Shown here one piece after another: positions 1-8,500 of a DNA stretch of 37,331 nt (the stretch's first letter is position 1; every line of letters begins with the position of its first letter). The notes under the pieces are model-generated. The model ran no database searches, was not told the DNA's origin, and was given only the letters and a program-made list of their open reading frames with translations. The DNA is from a virus. A program made the translations under genes and the position numbers. The stretch lies in IMG/VR virus record IMGVR_UViG_3300046656_000299, positions 1-37,331 of that record; one strand, given 5' to 3'.

Positions 1-1651
1 TATAGCCATCACCAGCAGATGCCGTATTACCTGCCGTAACACTATCAACCCAAGATGAGCCGTTATAAACCTTTAATCTTCCAGAAATCGAATTAACATA
101 AATATCACCCTGCGACGCGGATGATGGATCACTATCTTGTGGAACTAGCCTGAGCGCTGCTTTGACAGGGGTAGTAGTGTCTGCCCATGCGACAATCGCA
201 TAATTTGTACCAAAATGACTATCGCCGTAGAGAGCGGGCCCAGATCCATCTGACTCGAAGTAGCCACCGCTGCCGGTGCCGCCGGCCCATCCATAAACGC
301 CGATTTGATCGCTAGTATCGCCCTCAACACCGATGCCTGTAGAGCTACCGCCGATACCATAAATACTAACATTGCTAGTTGCCGAACCTTTGGCATACAC
401 GCCGGCGCCGGCACCCCAAACTGGAACCGTTGCGTTTGCACCATCGCCGACGGCTAATAACCCAACACCAGAGCCGTTACCGTAGGCACCTACGCCGTAA
501 CCATCGGCCTCGCGAGCAATACCTATAACGCCAGGAATGCCCGGGCCGGCGCCAAATCCAACAACACCAGCAGTTAGATCGGAGCTACCAGCTACTCCGG
601 CGGCGCCGGCGAGTGTAAGAACAGAATTAAAAGGATAGCCGCGGACACCCAAAACACCTGCGCCGGTATTACCAGAAGGAGAAAGCTGACCAACCACACC
701 GGCTGGATAAGTGCCACCATTACTCCAGCCTTCAACACCAATGCCTGCGGTGGTCTGAAAAAATGCACCCCACACATCACTTCCATTGGCAACGGAATAA
801 GTAAACATTCCAGTCCAGGCATTGGCTGGTGCCGTGGTCATGTCGGTGTAGATGAGGGTTGTTGCACCGTCGCCGAAACTATCAACGAGACTAGTAATAT
901 CCGATGTAGAACCATATGACTTAACTACAAGACCGGGGCGCTCTGTTTCGGTAGCTGTGGCCACTATTGCGGGTGATGTGCCTTGACCGGCTGCATTTAC
1001 ACTTCCACTTATTACAAGAATACCATTTTCACGATCATAACGAAGATCATTGTCTCCAGCTATGTCAGTTCCAGCACCAGTGAAGAAAGCTATATAGCCA
1101 TCACCAGTCGCGGAAGTATTATCTACGGTGGCATAACCATCAAGTGATTGTATTATTGTTTGATTAATTTCACCTTGCGAATTTTTATTTTCTTGGAATG
1201 TGTCTTCAGATAGTCCGCTGCTACTACTGCCTCCGCCGCCAGAGGGAAAACTAACACCAGTATTAGGATTTGCTTCTATCAAAACATTGTCGCCAGATAC
1301 AATTTGCAAATTGCCACTTATAGTATCAATACCTATAACAAATTCTCTATTTGTAGTATAACCAGGATCTGTGTCTTTTGCTATAATATGAATGCTTCCA
1401 GGCCCAATTGAAGCACTTTGCCATCGTTTGTCTGGTGTCCCTAAACCATGAACATTATCTACGGCAGGATAAAGATAGCCATCAAGAGTATAGCCATCAT
1501 CTGCGACCAATACTGGATTAAGAAGAATGTTATTATCAGTATTTGTGCCAATATAAACTGTTCCACGATCTTTTACATAACCCAATTCTCCCTCATCAAG
1601 ATCAGGAAGATCAGCAAAAAGTCCGCGTCGTATTTTTATTTTATCTGCCAT
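1..1651 (-). CDS. tail fibre / receptor-binding protein, 3' end missing
   Basis: The frame starts at the ATG at 1651 (GGAG about 10 nt upstream) and stays open to base 1, so at least 550 codons are present and the stop lies outside the window. The N-terminus (IKIRRGLFADLPDLDEGELG, then a YIGT motif) is the short trimerising or attachment segment typical of many phage fibres. After a Gly/Ser linker near residue 145, the rest is a long Gly-rich beta region with repeated GVxG / GVYG / GVVG steps, as in fibre shafts. The DNA from about 140 to 870 is visibly richer in G and C than the rest of the window, which suggests an exchanged host-range segment. It follows the metallopeptidase gene directly. 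Fibre identity is confident; receptor and fold are unknown. Confidence 0.8.
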   Translation of the reverse strand, partial: MADKIKIRRGLFADLPDLDEGELGYVKDRGTVYIGTNTDNNILLNPVLVADDGYTLDGYLYPAVDNVHGLGTPDKRWQSASIGPGSIHIIAKDTDPGYTTNREFVIGIDTISGNLQIVSGDNVLIEANPNTGVSFPSGGGGSSSSGLSEDTFQENKNSQGEINQTIIQSLDGYATVDNTSATGDGYIAFFTGAGTDIAGDNDLRYDRENGILVISGSVNAAGQGTSPAIVATATETERPGLVVKSYGSTSDITSLVDSFGDGATTLIYTDMTTAPANAWTGMFTYSVANGSDVWGAFFQTTAGIGVEGWSNGGTYPAGVVGQLSPSGNTGAGVLGVRGYPFNSVLTLAGAAGVAGSSDLTAGVVGFGAGPGIPGVIGIAREADGYGVGAYGNGSGVGLLAVGDGANATVPVWGAGAGVYAKGSATSNVSIYGIGGSSTGIGVEGDTSDQIGVYGWAGGTGSGGYFESDGSGPALYGDSHFGTNYAIVAWADTTTPVKAALRLVPQDSDPSSASQGDIYVNSISGRLKVYNGSSWVDSVTAGNTASAGDGY

Positions 1652-1667
1652 CTATTCTTACTCCAAT

Positions 1668-2222
1668 TTATTTTCCTAATAATTCTTTTTCTTTTTGTTC
1701 TCGTTTTTTGCCATCTAAATTGTGATAATCCAATAGGTCATCTACATACTCTTCCGCCTCTTCTTTTCCTTCGTTTCGTTTCTTGTAATCAACCTGAGTT
1801 TTGAAACTTTCTATTTCAGTGTCTTTGTCTAAATATTCTGATTTTTCATGTCCCTGTGTATTTCCAGTAAATTGTTGTAAAAAGTGGATCATTTCATGAA
1901 CCAAATATTGAGTTGGATCCTTAACCTTACTATCGGCACATAACATACTTTCATTTAAGTATATTTTTTTATTTTTTGTTTTAGCAGATACATCGAGAGG
2001 AACAAATGAAACTTCCACATTATCAATTGTTTCAATGGGAACTTTATATTCTTTAAATTTGCTTATAAGGGCAGGATCTTTTTTAACTTTATCTTTCATT
2101 AATTTTATTATTTTACTAACTTCCTCTTCATTATACTTTCTTTTATTTTTAACTAAATGAACTAAACTATCTAAATCTCTTTTACTTATTTTGTGCTTCT
2201 GGCGAATTGATAGTTTTTTCAT
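1668..2222 (-). CDS. small zinc metallopeptidase-like protein (HExxH)
   Basis: 184 aa. The centre carries YLVHEMIHFLQQ with the zinc motif H109-E110-x-x-H113. About 25 residues later comes an acidic segment (DTEIESF, E136/E138) that could give the third ligand, as in gluzincin-type peptidases. A beta strand (KIYLN) precedes the HExxH helix, the usual order in minimal metallopeptidases. There is no signal peptide and the protein is rich in Lys and Glu. The ATG overlaps the upstream gene by 41 bp but has its own AAGGAG site, so the start is credible. A related HExxH unit sits inside the giant protein at the right edge. The substrate is unknown; a role in virion maturation or lysis is possible but unproven. 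Confidence 0.65.
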   Translation of the reverse strand: MKKLSIRQKHKISKRDLDSLVHLVKNKRKYNEEEVSKIIKLMKDKVKKDPALISKFKEYKVPIETIDNVEVSFVPLDVSAKTKNKKIYLNESMLCADSKVKDPTQYLVHEMIHFLQQFTGNTQGHEKSEYLDKDTEIESFKTQVDYKKRNEGKEEAEEYVDDLLDYHNLDGKKREQKEKELLGK

Positions 2223-2412
2223 TTAATTTAACTCCTTCACTCGCTGTTTTTATCATTCTATTTAATTGTAGTCCTTGTTTCAACATAGATATTCTTAATT
2301 CGGCATTTTTTATAGCATTTTGGAGACCTAAAATTTCCATTTCTAATTCTTCTTCCGTATCAGGATCTTTATATCCACAATAACTTACTGCTAATTTTTC
2401 TACTTTCCGCAT
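2182..2412 (-). CDS. small helical protein of unknown function
   Basis: 76 aa, ATG with AGGAG upstream. Residues 18-57 are predicted to be a continuous helix (EEELEMEILGLQNAIKNAEL), then a polar tail. It contains VEKLA at 4-8 and MIKTA at 53-57, both matching the [LIVM]-x-K-x-A pattern that recurs in the internal and capsid proteins of this window. Its 3' end overlaps the metallopeptidase gene. I do not recognise a family; small size and position between a membrane protein and a peptidase fit an accessory virion or lysis function, which is only inference. Confidence 0.6.
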   Translation of the reverse strand: MRKVEKLAVSYCGYKDPDTEEELEMEILGLQNAIKNAELRISMLKQGLQLNRMIKTASEGVKLNEKTINSPEAQNK

Positions 2413-2428
2413 CTTAACTCCTCTTAAT

Positions 2429-2914
2429 TTATAATCCTATATCTATTCCCCAAACAATTTTAATCACTACGAGCACTAATGCTATTGCACCAGGGGCTAT
2501 TTGTAATATTGCCATCAATTTCTTATTACTTGATTTTTCTTTTTCGTCGTGCTTATTATTAATTTCTTCTATTTTTTTACTAACGCCGTCGATGTGTTTT
2601 ATAGTTTGATCTTTTGTTTCTTCTAATTTTTTATAAACATGTAATTTAAACTCTTTGTAATTTGTATATAGATCACTTAAATCATTTTCTACAAGTGCTA
2701 TTCTTGTCAGCACAGATTTATTTCCATTGTCATCTCTTACTATCTTTGAAAGCGTTCTAGCATTCTCACTTAAAGACTCTAATTTAGCTTCTAAAGTGGC
2801 TAAAGCAGTGGCATTACTTTTCATATCATTCATAAAGCCTTGAATGAGTGAAGTTGTCGCCTGAATGCTTTTTAGTAGCTCTTCTGCTATATTATCGTTT
2901 TCTGAAAAAGCCAT
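2429..2914 (-). CDS. coiled-coil protein with C-terminal membrane anchor
   Basis: 161 aa from the ATG at 2914, which has GGAG six bases upstream. An in-frame TTG at 2935 would lengthen it by 7 residues but lacks a better ribosome site. Residues ~1-130 are a long heptad-like coiled coil (SIQATTSLIQGFMNDM, KKLEETKDQTIKHID). The last ~25 residues form one hydrophobic segment (IAPGAIALVLVVIKIVWGI) ending in a short tail. Coiled coil plus C-terminal anchor resembles XhlA-type or holin-associated proteins, but similar shapes occur in unrelated proteins, so lysis is only a suggestion. The gene overlaps its upstream neighbour by 23 bp, indicating translational coupling. Confidence 0.65.
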   Translation of the reverse strand: MAFSENDNIAEELLKSIQATTSLIQGFMNDMKSNATALATLEAKLESLSENARTLSKIVRDDNGNKSVLTRIALVENDLSDLYTNYKEFKLHVYKKLEETKDQTIKHIDGVSKKIEEINNKHDEKEKSSNKKLMAILQIAPGAIALVLVVIKIVWGIDIGL

Positions 2915-3086
2915 CGATTTCTCCAGCGATGTCAATTACCTCTATACATTTTTTAGTGCATTTTTTTATTTCTATCGAGGTGCCGTCTTTAAGCGTTGAA
3001 TTAAGATTATCCAAATGTTCTTTAAGTTCTAATAATTTTTTACTTACTTCTTTTGATTTTGGAGTAATTTTTAAATTAGGTTTCAT
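2892..3086 (-). CDS. small Lys-rich protein of unknown function
   Basis: 64 aa, ATG one base after the stop of the upstream gene, with AAGG about 14 nt upstream. The sequence is charged and helical (KEVSKKLLELKEHLDNLNST) with two Cys in KKCTKKC. No known motif. Its 3' end overlaps the start of the coiled-coil membrane protein, so the two are probably translated together and may act together. Confidence 0.55.
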   Translation of the reverse strand: MKPNLKITPKSKEVSKKLLELKEHLDNLNSTLKDGTSIEIKKCTKKCIEVIDIAGEIDGFFRKR

Positions 3087-3087
3087 A

Positions 3088-3318
3088 TTATGACTGCCTT
3101 GCTAAAATTTGCCAAACGCCAGTAGCTTGAACTCTAACTTCAAGAACTGGCCCTATTGGAACACTATAAAAACCGGCTGGCACCGTAATATAATTTATTG
3201 TATCCACACTGAATGAAAAAGTAACACCAGAGGTAACAAAAATATTTAATAGATTAACTGGCTTCTGAAAAATCGTAATCGAGTCCCCCGAACCGCCTGT
3301 AAAATAATTTGATGCCAT
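3088..3318 (-). CDS. small beta-rich virion protein
   Basis: 76 aa, ATG preceded by GGGAG. The composition is that of a small beta sandwich: alternating hydrophobics, few charges, Gly/Thr/Val rich (FVTSGVTFSFSVDTINYITV). It resembles in style the 99-aa protein at 9994-10293, which also lies beside fibre genes. Such proteins are usually tail or capsid accessory subunits; I cannot assign a name. Confidence 0.6.
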   Translation of the reverse strand: MASNYFTGGSGDSITIFQKPVNLLNIFVTSGVTFSFSVDTINYITVPAGFYSVPIGPVLEVRVQATGVWQILARQS

Positions 3319-3363
3319 TATTGTGCTCCCATTGTATCGTATTTTCTATTCAATCTTATTTAA

Positions 3364-4257
3364 TTAAATCAACTGCCTTTCACGAAGGTGTCTCAAACGC
3401 AAGAAATTAGGACTAACTGATGTCACTCTGAAAGTTCCTAATCCTTGTGGCGCTGGTTTCATATTTGCCTTTATGTATTTAACCTTTTCTTTATAGTCTG
3501 CCAATTGTTGTCCGTATTGATTATTTAATAATTCTGCGATTTGAGGTGGCTGATAAGTAACGCCATTATCTGTTATAGTAAATTCACGACCCTTTTCTAT
3601 GAGTGCTTGTGCTGCGAGGGCTAAAATAACTGCCCCCTGAACCACAACATCAGAGAAAATAGTATAAATTACCTGATCGGCAAAAGTAAAGGCAGTAAAA
3701 TGTGGAATTTGATTGAATTCAGAAAGTCCATTTACCAAAAAAGCAATTAATTCGGCGTCGCTAAATACATTACATTGCTGTGCCATGTATCCGCCCATGC
3801 CATCTGGAACTTTACTTACCCCGTCATTCTTCAAGCGTTTTTTAAGAAAATTCAATAAAACATTTATTCCATATACCTCTTCTTTCGTGAAATTATACGG
3901 AACTTCGTCTCCTGGAGTATAGGTTGGTTCAGAGTCTTGTGCTATATCTCCCGACGCCATTACTAAAAAGGCAAATGTATTTTGTATTTGCTCTCCACCT
4001 ATTTCTGCGCGCCAGGTGTCCATAGCATAACCATCGGCAGTATTAAGAGGGATTGTATAAGTTAATTTGTAAGTTCCACTATCTGGCTCTATTAATGAGA
4101 CACCAAGATTAGTGAATTGTTGCTGAACTGTTCCATTTGAATCAGTTATTTTTACTTGTGGAATATCGTCTGCTATGGTTGGGTTTCCAGCAGTATCAAT
4201 AAACTTTACAAATAAATCAACAGTTCTACCTTTAATGCCAATTCTATTATCTGCCAA
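3364..4257 (-). CDS. structural protein with N-terminal Ig-like domain (neck/tail)
   Basis: 297 aa if the TTG at 4257 is used; it has a perfect GGAGG five bases upstream. A TTG at 4269 lies before that ribosome site and is less likely. Residues ~1-105 form an Ig-like beta domain (GRTVDLFVKFIDTAGNPT ... WRAEIGGEQIQNTFAFLV), as in baseplate or head-fibre proteins. Residues ~125-260 are mainly helical (FLVNGLSEFNQIP, VVVQGAVILALAAQALIEKG), which resembles oligomerisation domains of connector or adaptor proteins. The C-terminus is basic (RLRHLRERQLI). No exact family is recognised; virion location is well supported by context. Confidence 0.6.
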   Translation of the reverse strand: MADNRIGIKGRTVDLFVKFIDTAGNPTIADDIPQVKITDSNGTVQQQFTNLGVSLIEPDSGTYKLTYTIPLNTADGYAMDTWRAEIGGEQIQNTFAFLVMASGDIAQDSEPTYTPGDEVPYNFTKEEVYGINVLLNFLKKRLKNDGVSKVPDGMGGYMAQQCNVFSDAELIAFLVNGLSEFNQIPHFTAFTFADQVIYTIFSDVVVQGAVILALAAQALIEKGREFTITDNGVTYQPPQIAELLNNQYGQQLADYKEKVKYIKANMKPAPQGLGTFRVTSVSPNFLRLRHLRERQLI

Positions 4258-4279
4258 GAAAACCTCCAAAAAGTTTTAC

Positions 4280-5110
4280 TTATTTTTTAGATTTTTCTTT
4301 AATCTCCATAACTACCAAGCCTCTGTCATTTTTAACTGGCGCTTTGTCTTCTAATTTAATTTCTTCTAAAACGGTTGGATCGCTTTCATTTTTTCTTTTT
4401 ACCGTATTAAACTTTTTATTAGATTTTGTTGTATCCCTCTTTGCACCGACCATAATTGAGTTTTCTTCTTTAGCAATTTTAACTGCTGATTTTTGTTCAA
4501 GTTTTGGCTCAATATTTTCGGCAGGTTGTTTTGATACAACATATGGGGCACTGCTTTTATTCGCGTTTTCAGCAATTTTACCTATTGGATTACTCACATT
4601 TTTAGTCATCGTTTCCATGACAATAGTAGATTGCTTGCTGATACTTGTTTCTAATTTGGGCGCGGTGGAGATATTAGATTTTTGTTCTTGTAAAATATCT
4701 TCTTTTGCCTTTACTAATACCGATGCCTGATCTTTTACCCGACTTACTTCATCAACACCATAATCAGCAAAATCAAATTTTTCACCATTATTACTTTCTT
4801 CTTGTGAATATTCTATTACTACGGAAGATTTGGTTTTCTTAATTTTATATGCCTCATTACTTTGCTTTATTTTGGTCAATGCATTTTCTTTTATATCTTT
4901 TTTCACTATCTTAATGGGCGAATTTTTTGCATTAAGTCTTTTATTTAATGCCCCTTCTTTTAATGATTTATTTACTTGTTCTGCGGTCAAATAAGGATTA
5001 TATTTATATACATTTATAACCTTTCCAGCGGGAACTTTAACACCCAAATCACTAATACTTACATCTGCCTTGCTTTGATTAAATAAAAATAATTCTAATT
5101 TTTTCTTCAT
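4280..5110 (-). CDS. virion-associated protein, compact N-domain and long disordered tail
   Basis: 276 aa, ATG with AGGAAG upstream. Residues 1-70 look folded: a beta stretch LELFLFNQSKADVSISDLGV, then PAGKVINVYKYNPYLTAEQV and a short helix. A small N-terminal domain of this type is common in head- or tail-associated phage proteins. Residues ~95-276 are low complexity, rich in Lys, Glu, Ser and Asn, and probably disordered. One NPIGKIA matches the recurrent [LIV]-x-K-x-A pattern and may be chance. Located between the cold-shock gene and the Ig-domain protein. Function unknown. Confidence 0.55.
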   Translation of the reverse strand: MKKKLELFLFNQSKADVSISDLGVKVPAGKVINVYKYNPYLTAEQVNKSLKEGALNKRLNAKNSPIKIVKKDIKENALTKIKQSNEAYKIKKTKSSVVIEYSQEESNNGEKFDFADYGVDEVSRVKDQASVLVKAKEDILQEQKSNISTAPKLETSISKQSTIVMETMTKNVSNPIGKIAENANKSSAPYVVSKQPAENIEPKLEQKSAVKIAKEENSIMVGAKRDTTKSNKKFNTVKRKNESDPTVLEEIKLEDKAPVKNDRGLVVMEIKEKSKK

Positions 5111-5122
5111 TTTAACTTCCTA

Positions 5123-5350
5123 TTAAACTTCTTTTAAAACTCGTATATTAATTGCCTGCTGGCCACGGTGATTTTCTCCAAGTTCAAACTCTACTGGCTG
5201 TCCTTCTTTCAAGGTTTTAAAGCCATCTGATTGAATATTTGAATAATGAACAAAAACGTCGCCTGTGCCATCGTCTTTTGTTATAAAACCAAAACCCTGT
5301 CTCACATTAAACCAGCAAACCTTACCTCTTAAAACTTTATTTTCTGACAT
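5123..5350 (-). CDS. cold-shock domain protein (CspA family)
   Basis: 75 aa, the usual length of a bacterial CspA-type protein, and the whole sequence fits the five-stranded cold-shock beta barrel. [15 protein letters not shown] contains RNP1 (GFGFI) and DVFVHYSNI contains RNP2 (VFVHY). The [20 protein letters not shown] segment is the typical strand 4-5 region. These proteins bind single-stranded RNA/DNA and melt RNA secondary structure. The ATG has an excellent AAGGAG site and about 160 bp of AT-rich leader without a gene, so it may have its own promoter and be expressed out of step with its structural neighbours. A phage copy in a virion module is unusual; it could favour translation or antitermination of late mRNA. 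Confidence 0.93.
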   Translation of the reverse strand: MSENKVLRGKVCWFNVRQGFGFITKDDGTGDVFVHYSNIQSDGFKTLKEGQPVEFELGENHRGQQAINIRVLKEV

Positions 5351-5513
5351 TTGTCTATCTCCTTATTTATGGGATTATTTCCCCTATTTTCGCAGTATAT
5401 ATCGTCATTTAAAAGACAGAGATATACATAATAATTCAAATTATTAGTAGAATTATTAATAACTTTGTATAAATATGATGTTTTTTTGATATAATCTGTA
5501 TAAAATATTGGGT
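5351..5513 (-). promoter_or_regulatory. AT-rich leader of the cold-shock gene
   Basis: There is no convincing gene between the fibre stop and the cold-shock start. The stretch holds a copy of the intergenic motif (minus strand TAATTCTACTAATAATTT, about 92 bp before the ATG) and several -10-like AT blocks. The long leader is a plausible promoter or cold-sensing 5' UTR. No clear intrinsic terminator is visible after the fibre gene. Confidence 0.4.
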
Positions 5514-8500
5514 TTAGGCTATTCTTATAAGATTTAATATACGATTGCTGGTAGTTCCAGTATTTGCATCTACTCTCCACCGCACTTCAACGGCTTGCCC
5601 GCCTGCAGGTGTAATAATGGCATTAGTAGCTAAATTGGCAAAATTATTAGCCGAGCCGCTCACTTGACGTTCTGTGGCAGATACTTGCACACCATTAACA
5701 TAAAATGAAGCAAAAACGCTCTTTCCGGCATTGGAATTGCTCGCCGAACAACTGAAAATTGCCAAATAAGTGCCAGCATCGGGAGTAATTGTCATTGTAG
5801 TCATTAAAACATCCGTAAGTGATGTGGTTGTTATTGTTCCAGTTGCTGTAGCAGAAGTACTAACTAAATTGACAGTATGCGTATGATCCGATCTAGCAAG
5901 AGAAGTGGCTGATCCCTCTGCATTACTTGTTGCTGGTGTAAGAGTGGTAGTTGGTGCTGCCGTAGTAACATCGTGTTTGTGATCTGATCTAGCAACGGTG
6001 GTGGCGGCACCAGCATCGGCAGCAGTCTTTGTAACATTCGCCGGTGCGGCGGGTGCAGTTAGTGCATGAATATGATCTGACCTTGAAAGTGAGGTTGCCG
6101 AGCCTTCCGCTGCAGCATCGCCAACTGATATGGTTCCCGCTGTTGCTGTGGTGACATCGTGTTTGTGATCTGCTCTAGCAACTGTGGTAGCAACACCTGC
6201 AAGTGCAGTAGATTTTGTAACATTCGCTGGTGCTGCTGGTGATGGTAGAGCGTGTCTATGATCCGATCTTGCAAGAGATGTTGCCGTTCCCTCTGCTGCC
6301 GTATCACCAATTGCAATAGTTCCCGCTGTTGCTGTAGTAACATCGTGTTTGTGATCCGACCTTGCCACTGTAGTAGCTACTCCAGCATTAGCAGTGGCTT
6401 TAGTTACATCAGCTGGAGCAGATGGTGCAGTCAGTGCATGTTTATGATCCGATCTAGCAAGAGAAGTGGCTGATCCCTCTGCAGCTGCGTCACCAATTAA
6501 AATAGTTCCCGCTGTTGCTGTTGTAACATCGTGTTTATGATCTGATCTAGCAACTGTGGTAGCCACTCCGGCATCGGCAGTGGCTTTTGTAACATTAATT
6601 GGTGCAGCGGGGGATGGTAGAGAGTGTCTATGATCTGATCTTGAAAATGAAGTTGCTGAACCCTCTGCTGCTGCATCACCAATTGCAATAGTTCCCGCTG
6701 TTGCTGTAGTAACATCGTGTATATGATCTTTTCTTGATAAACCAGTAGCTATACCTGCACTATTTACTGCTCCCGCTAATATCGTAGAAACGCTTCCATT
6801 TGTAACATCTATGGTGTGTATGTGGTCAGCTCTAGACAAAGAAGAGCTTGACCCCTCTGCGTTAGTTGAAGTAGCATCTAAAGAACTGGCGGTTGCTGTA
6901 GAAACATCATGCTTATGATCCGATCGCGATATTTCAGAAGATACTCCTACGACAGCTGTTGCTTTAGTAACATTAACTGGAAAACTAATAGCAAGGTTTA
7001 ATTGATCTGCTGGAACCAAAGCACCGGCATCTAAACTGGCATATCCTCCGATTGCTCCCTTTTCAGTGCGAAGTTGATACTGCGGATGATCATCATGGAA
7101 TAATCCTGTCAATAAACCATGATCAGTGACCGTAGTAGAGCCAGTAGATAGTTGTCCTACTTTTGGTCTTTCGTCGGTAATAGAAGTAATCATTCCCGAA
7201 CCTTGTTGGGACACTATTCCAGCTAAACGCAATGAGTTTGATAACAATATATCTGAAGCAGTTGGAATTGGCCCGGCCTCTGCACCACCCTGATCCTCAA
7301 ACACCTCTTGTCCATAAACAATGTGATATTCTGTGCCATCATCACTTTGGGCAACAAACAATAAATCCTTTTTCCACTTACCTGTATCTATTGGTGCTAG
7401 TGTTCCTGAGCCATCGTCATAACTATCAGGATCGACATTGTTTAGCCCTGTAACGAAAATTTCTCCGTCAGGATTATCTCTATACCAATAAGTAAAGGTT
7501 ATTGGATCTGATGGCGATGTTTGTTTTAGATCGTCAGCAATATAAAAAGATCCCGAATCTACTGCTAGTTGTAATGATGGAGGTGAAGATATTGTGGTTG
7601 CTAGTCCAACAACATGAACTGGCCCAATTACATCTTGAACATATGCATTGTGTCTTGGAATAAATTGATTTATACTTACAAAAAATTTGGAAAGTAAGAT
7701 GACACTAGAGGAATCCGTTCTAGCTGATGCAAGAACAATGTTTGTTTTAGTATCTGGAAAAAATGTAGAATTGGTTATTGTTCCTGATGAATTAACATAG
7801 ATATATTGTGTAGCGTCGGCAGTTAAAGTAATAGTGCTTGCGATCCAATCTACCTTAAATACTCCGGTACCATCATTAATAAAAGAATATCCATCTGTAA
7901 CATCTACATCAAGTCCAGTAGCACGAGTAACGGCACCACCAGAGACCCATCCAGTGCTGAAAGTTGCCACAGCATAACTTCGTAGAGGAATTGACTTTTC
8001 TAAAGTTCCCAGCCATAATTCACCAAAAACAACTAATCCCTCGACATCCGGTGTGTTGTCTGTAAAACTAGCTGAAAAATTAGAAAGCGGATTTACATCA
8101 AATTTTTCTTTTTCCGCGGCACCACCAAATTCCACAATGGAGTCTTCTGCTTCAACAAAAAGATCTTTAATGGCATTATTAACTTGCATAGAAGTTGCTA
8201 CTAAACTAGCGGGCCCAATACTTGGCCCCACATGAAAGGCATTAACGCAATTAGAAAAAATACTATTTGTAAATTGGAAGTCTCCGTAACCATCAACGAA
8301 TACCGCGTCATTAACATTGGTATGTGTTATATCAATACTGGAAATATCGCATGAGGGTGAGCTTCCAACGAGGTAAAAAGCAGCGTCTATCGTGGAAGAG
8401 CCTGTTATAAGAAAACCATTTCCTATAACTTTACTTTTACCAGTTACTCTCATAATATTTGTAACACTATATCCCGGATCAGACCAAAAACACCTGCTAA

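Noticed and set aside
2915-2935. TTG 2935 as start of the coiled-coil membrane protein
   Set aside because: ATG 2914 has GGAG at ideal spacing; the extra residues add nothing.
4258-4269. TTG 4269 as start of the Ig-domain protein
   Set aside because: It precedes the GGAGG site that serves the TTG at 4257.
5461-5500. T4-type late promoter box (TATAAATA)
   Set aside because: Only loose AT-rich matches, not repeated in other gaps.
5329-5580. 83-codon minus-strand frame spanning the fibre end and cold-shock start
   Set aside because: Overlaps both real genes, Asn/Tyr-rich from AT-rich leader DNA, no ribosome site.
5870-6930. CRISPR-like repeated units
   Set aside because: Repeats are in frame, encode the DHxH shaft and vary at third positions; no spacers.
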